From assembly GCF_011682065.1 (NCBI RefSeq), contig NZ_VUYU01000044.1, positions 1-37,666 of the forward strand: a DNA stretch of 37,666 nucleotides. The letters are read 5' to 3'. Below, in pieces: positions 35,360 through 37,666 of this stretch (position 1 is its first letter; each line of letters begins with the position of its first letter). Source of the DNA: Massilia rubra. Its GTDB lineage: Bacteria > Pseudomonadota > Gammaproteobacteria > Burkholderiales > Burkholderiaceae_D. The position numbers and the translations under genes were made by a program. The notes under the pieces were generated by a model. It saw nothing but the letters and a program-made list of their open reading frames with translations. It ran no database searches and was not told the DNA's origin.

Positions 35360-36822
35360 GTGGTCTGCTCCGCGGGAGTGAAAAGAGAGGCGATTTGCTG
35401 CTGGAAGTGCAGGTGGATGGCGGGCCGGCGCGGACGTCCGTTGGCGGTGACGAGGCCGTCGGCGCTGCTCATGGGCGGCACCGGCATCCAGCGCAGCACC
35501 CGGGCGTAGTCGGGCAGGTCGGCATTGGCCTGGTCGACCGCAGCCTGGATCTGTTCACGGCCAAGCTGGGCCGACAAGGGCACGATCAGCGCGCCGAGGC
35601 TGGCCTGGCCATCGCCGACCACGACGGCCTGGGCAATGCGGCCGGTGCCGAGCAGGGCGGCCTCGGGCCATTCGGGCGAGACGTTGCGGCCGAAACCGGT
35701 GATCAGGATGTCTTTCTTGCGGCCATCGATAAACAGGAAACCGTCGGCGTCGAGATGGCCCAGGTCGCCCGTACCCAGCCACGCGCCGGAAGTGGCGGCT
35801 TGTCCCAGGTAGCGGGCCCGGGCGCCACCGACTTCGATTTCGCCGTCGGCGGCGATGCGCAACTGGCGATGCGCCAGCGGGCGGCCGACGCTGCCTTCGC
35901 GTTCGGCGCCGGGCAGGTTGAGCGCGACCACCGAACTGCATTCGGACAGGCCGTAACCCTCGTACACGGGAAAACCCTTGGCGCGCGCCGTGCGAATCAG
36001 GCGCGCCGGTGTCTTGGCGCCGCCCACCGCCACGAATTTGAGCGACCGGATCCTCGGTTCGTCCGGCGCCGCCACGGCCACCAGCGCCTGCAACATCTGC
36101 GGCAGCAGGATAATGCTGTTGGCCTGGTAGCGTGCGATGGCATCAAGGCACACTTGCGGGTCGAACTGGCTGGCGCCGAGCAGGCCGGTCTCGGCCAAGG
36201 GTGGGCAGATCGTGGTCGCGCCGCTGAGCATGGCGGTGTACGGACCGGCGATATTTTCCAGCAGCACGGCGAATGGCAGCAGGCAGAGGTGGCGCTCGAC
36301 GCCGAGCCGGCACAGGCCGTCATGCAGGGCGCGCGCCACTTCCCATTGCTGGCCGGTACTGAGGCACACGCCTTTCGGGGTCGAGGTCGTGCCCGAGGTA
36401 AAGGTGATCTTCTGGACGTCATCCGGCAGGGGCAGGTGCGCGCGCAGCGGGCCTTCGCACAAGCGCAGCTCCCCTTCGCACGCGACGGCATCGGGAAAAC
36501 CGAGCGCGCCGGCCTGCTGCGGCTGGGCACAGAAAATGGATTGCACACCGCTCTCGGCGATCACATGCATCCATTGGCCGGGGGTAAAGAACAAGGGCAA
36601 GGGAACCAGGGTGATGCCCAGTTCCTGCGTGCACAGGTCGATTGCCAGCCAGTCGGGGCAATTGTCGGCCAGGATGGCGACCGGCGCGCGCGGCGCGCGG
36701 CGCGCCAGCAGCGCCATGCGCAACTGGGCGATACGCTGCTGCAGCGCCGGGCGCGACCAGGTTTGCGTCCCCGACTGTATCAGGGGCAAGGTAGCGGGGA
36801 GGGAATCAAGCAAGTTGTGCAT
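35356..36822 (-). CDS. AMP-binding acyl-CoA synthetase-like ligase
   Basis: This 488-residue member of the ANL family probably activates a fatty or other carboxylic acid as acyl-AMP and then as thioester. The P-loop ITFTSGTTSTPKGV lies near residues 139-152, YEGYGLSECSSV near 287, GTGD near 350, and FIDGRKKDILITGFGRNVSPEW follows. The usual C-terminal catalytic lysine seems to be Arg463 in TANGRPRRPA, which may alter or weaken the adenylation half-reaction. The start MHNLLDS at 36822 overlaps the end of the hemolysin-family gene by 17 bases; a TTG at 36843 is possible. Substrate is inferred only from context. Confidence 0.88.
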   Translation of the reverse strand: MHNLLDSLPATLPLIQSGTQTWSRPALQQRIAQLRMALLARRAPRAPVAILADNCPDWLAIDLCTQELGITLVPLPLFFTPGQWMHVIAESGVQSIFCAQPQQAGALGFPDAVACEGELRLCEGPLRAHLPLPDDVQKITFTSGTTSTPKGVCLSTGQQWEVARALHDGLCRLGVERHLCLLPFAVLLENIAGPYTAMLSGATTICPPLAETGLLGASQFDPQVCLDAIARYQANSIILLPQMLQALVAVAAPDEPRIRSLKFVAVGGAKTPARLIRTARAKGFPVYEGYGLSECSSVVALNLPGAEREGSVGRPLAHRQLRIAADGEIEVGGARARYLGQAATSGAWLGTGDLGHLDADGFLFIDGRKKDILITGFGRNVSPEWPEAALLGTGRIAQAVVVGDGQASLGALIVPLSAQLGREQIQAAVDQANADLPDYARVLRWMPVPPMSSADGLVTANGRPRRPAIHLHFQQQIASLFTPAEQTT

Positions 36823-37438
36823 AGCCGTAACGGATGTCGCCAAACATCACCTGTGGTTGCGTGTTGTAGTAGGTACCCCAGTCCTTGCCGCTATCGGGCA
36901 GGCGGCGAGGGTCGGCCTCGGCAAGCCAATTCGGCTTGAGGCGCAGGCGGGTGAAGGAATTGAGCAGGCTCGGGGTGGCGGTAAATGCCACCCAGTGCAA
37001 GTCTTGGCTGTGCAGCATGCGGGTGACACTGACGATCAGCGCGCGCGCCGCGCCCGCATGGTCCGCCGCCAGGTTGCCGACTTCGACCACCTGGTTGCGG
37101 TCGATGCGCTGGCCGACGCGCTCGCCGATGGCCAGCTCCAGGGGGGCGTCGAGGTAATGTTCGAGAAAAACCGGACCGTCGGCGGCGAGCGAAAAGCCGA
37201 GTCCGGCAATCCAGCAGCCATCGGCACCGCGGCAACCGATCAGGGTATCGCTGAAGTGACTCACCTCGGCCGCGTACGATTGGCGGAAAGTGGCGGCGAT
37301 GAAGTCTTGCAGGCCGGCGCGGCCGGCGGCCCCGGGGAGCAGGTATTCGATCTGGTATGCGGGGCGCACCTTTGCAGCCGGCGGCGGCTCGGTGCTGATC
37401 GGGACCCATGATGGGCTTGATGCCAGTTGCAGCGACAT
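36806..37438 (-). CDS. thermostable hemolysin family protein (GNAT-like)
   Basis: This 210-residue protein matches the thermostable hemolysin family (named after Vibrio delta-VPH), which is related in fold to GNAT acyltransferases and LuxI-type signal synthases. Visible motifs are QSYAAEVSHFSDTLIG, FLEHYLDAPLELAIG, the core NQVVEVGNLAADHAGAARAL, WVAFTATPSLLNSFTRL and WGTYYNTQPQVMFGDIRYG. It has no signal peptide, which speaks against direct secretion as a toxin. The ATG at 37438 has a strong site, CAGGAGAAGATC; a TTG at 37480 is less likely. It is the first gene of a seven-gene operon that includes acyl activation, oxidation, reduction and a two-component system. An acyl-transfer role is inference. 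Confidence 0.85.
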   Translation of the reverse strand: MSLQLASSPSWVPISTEPPPAAKVRPAYQIEYLLPGAAGRAGLQDFIAATFRQSYAAEVSHFSDTLIGCRGADGCWIAGLGFSLAADGPVFLEHYLDAPLELAIGERVGQRIDRNQVVEVGNLAADHAGAARALIVSVTRMLHSQDLHWVAFTATPSLLNSFTRLRLKPNWLAEADPRRLPDSGKDWGTYYNTQPQVMFGDIRYGYAQLA

Positions 37439-37471
37439 GATCTTCTCCTGATGAGCTTCGGTCAGGAGGAG

Positions 37472-37502
37472 AATATGCAATGAAGATTAACGCCAGATTA
37501 AC
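37472..37502 (-). promoter_or_regulatory. promoter region with tandem response-regulator half-sites
   Basis: On the minus strand GTTAATCT occurs twice (37495-37502 and 37484-37491), exactly 11 bases apart, giving GTTAAT-N5-GTTAAT. This matches the PmrA/QseB half-site arrangement (YTTAAK-N5-YTTAAK) except for the edge bases. CATATT (37472-37477) 8 bases further on could be the -10 element. The repeats then cover the -35 position, where no consensus hexamer is seen, as in activator-dependent promoters. Confidence 0.6.
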
Positions 37503-37538
37503 CACGCCACAGTCGGCTGAAGGAGGCGCGTGCGGACG

Positions 37539-37596
37539 AAAAAAAACCCCGGTTTGCACCAGCGCGATCTTGAACGCGCTTGGGCTTACCGGGGTC
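37539..37596 (-). terminator. rRNA operon terminator
   Basis: Reading the minus strand from the 5S gene, ACCCCGGT (37588-37595) pairs with ACCGGGGT (37546-37553), and the loop holds a second hairpin, AAGCGCG...CGCGCT. A run of T (37539-37546) follows. It ends the rRNA transcript before the hemolysin-family operon on the same strand. Confidence 0.9.
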
Positions 37597-37610
37597 TTTC
37601 TCTTATAACT

Positions 37611-37666
37611 AGCCTGACGATGACCTACTTTCACACTGGTTGCAGCACTATCATCGGCGTAAAATC
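37611..37666 (-). rRNA. rrf: 5S rRNA, 3' part (partial)
   Basis: The minus strand reads CGCCGATGATAGTGCTGC, followed by GTGAAAGTAGGTCATCGTCAGGCT, the 3' half of a betaproteobacterial 5S rRNA. The 5' half lies beyond the window. It is followed by the terminator at 37539-37596. Confidence 0.93.

Noticed and set aside
1-37666. CRISPR arrays, tRNA genes, insertion sequences, integrases
   Set aside because: No regularly spaced repeats, tRNA-like cloverleaf sequences or transposase/integrase frames were recognised on either strand.

Overview
The window is GC-rich, densely coded DNA from a betaproteobacterium. The rRNA leader, the partial 5S rRNA and the gene families point to Oxalobacteraceae (Massilia/Duganella/Janthinobacterium relatives); this placement is inferred, since no full-length 16S is present. 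The segment lies between two rRNA operons on the minus strand. The left edge is the promoter and leader of one operon, stopping just at the 16S 5' end. The right edge is the 3' end of another operon's 5S rRNA plus its terminator.

Layout: (1) 1-461, tandem rRNA promoters P1 and P2, boxA and leader (minus). (2) 462-4743, a DUF779 protein and an AldB/ExaC-type aldehyde dehydrogenase (minus), divergent from a YncD/PqqU-type TonB-dependent receptor (plus), which suggests PQQ uptake linked to alcohol/aldehyde oxidation. (3) 4935-7864, a translationally coupled DUF2868 membrane protein and DUF3482 GTPase-like protein (minus), followed by a 333-base gap with a long inverted repeat. (4) 8198-21286, thirteen cobalamin genes on the plus strand: cobT, cobS, cobC, a cobalamin riboswitch, then btuB, btuC, btuD, cobO, cobB/cbiA, cobU/cobP, cbiB, cobD, btuF and cobQ/cbiP. 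They cover uptake, adenosylation, amidation, aminopropanol attachment and nucleotide-loop assembly; no corrin-ring genes are visible. (5) 21391-23163, a cupin-like/DUF2867 fusion, a 78-base jetD remnant and a small Imm32-like gene. (6) 23256-29879, a complete jetABCD Wadjet plasmid-defence operon (minus) whose four genes overlap by ATGA junctions. (7) 29940-30935, a membrane-anchored phosphodiester-glycosidase-like protein. (8) 31112-37438, a seven-gene minus-strand operon: thermostable-hemolysin family protein (GNAT/LuxI-like), AMP-dependent ligase, heme-oxygenase-like iron oxidase, short-chain dehydrogenase, exported TPR protein, and a QseBC/PmrAB-like two-component system.

The last operon is the best candidate for an undescribed system. 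It pairs an apparent acyl-activation/oxidation/reduction/transfer pathway with its own sensor-regulator pair. Its promoter region carries a perfect 8-base direct repeat with 11-base periodicity, the layout expected for binding of a PmrA/QseB-type regulator. The second notable point is the Wadjet locus, which ends next to a decayed duplicate of part of jetD and an immunity-like gene in locally AT-richer DNA.
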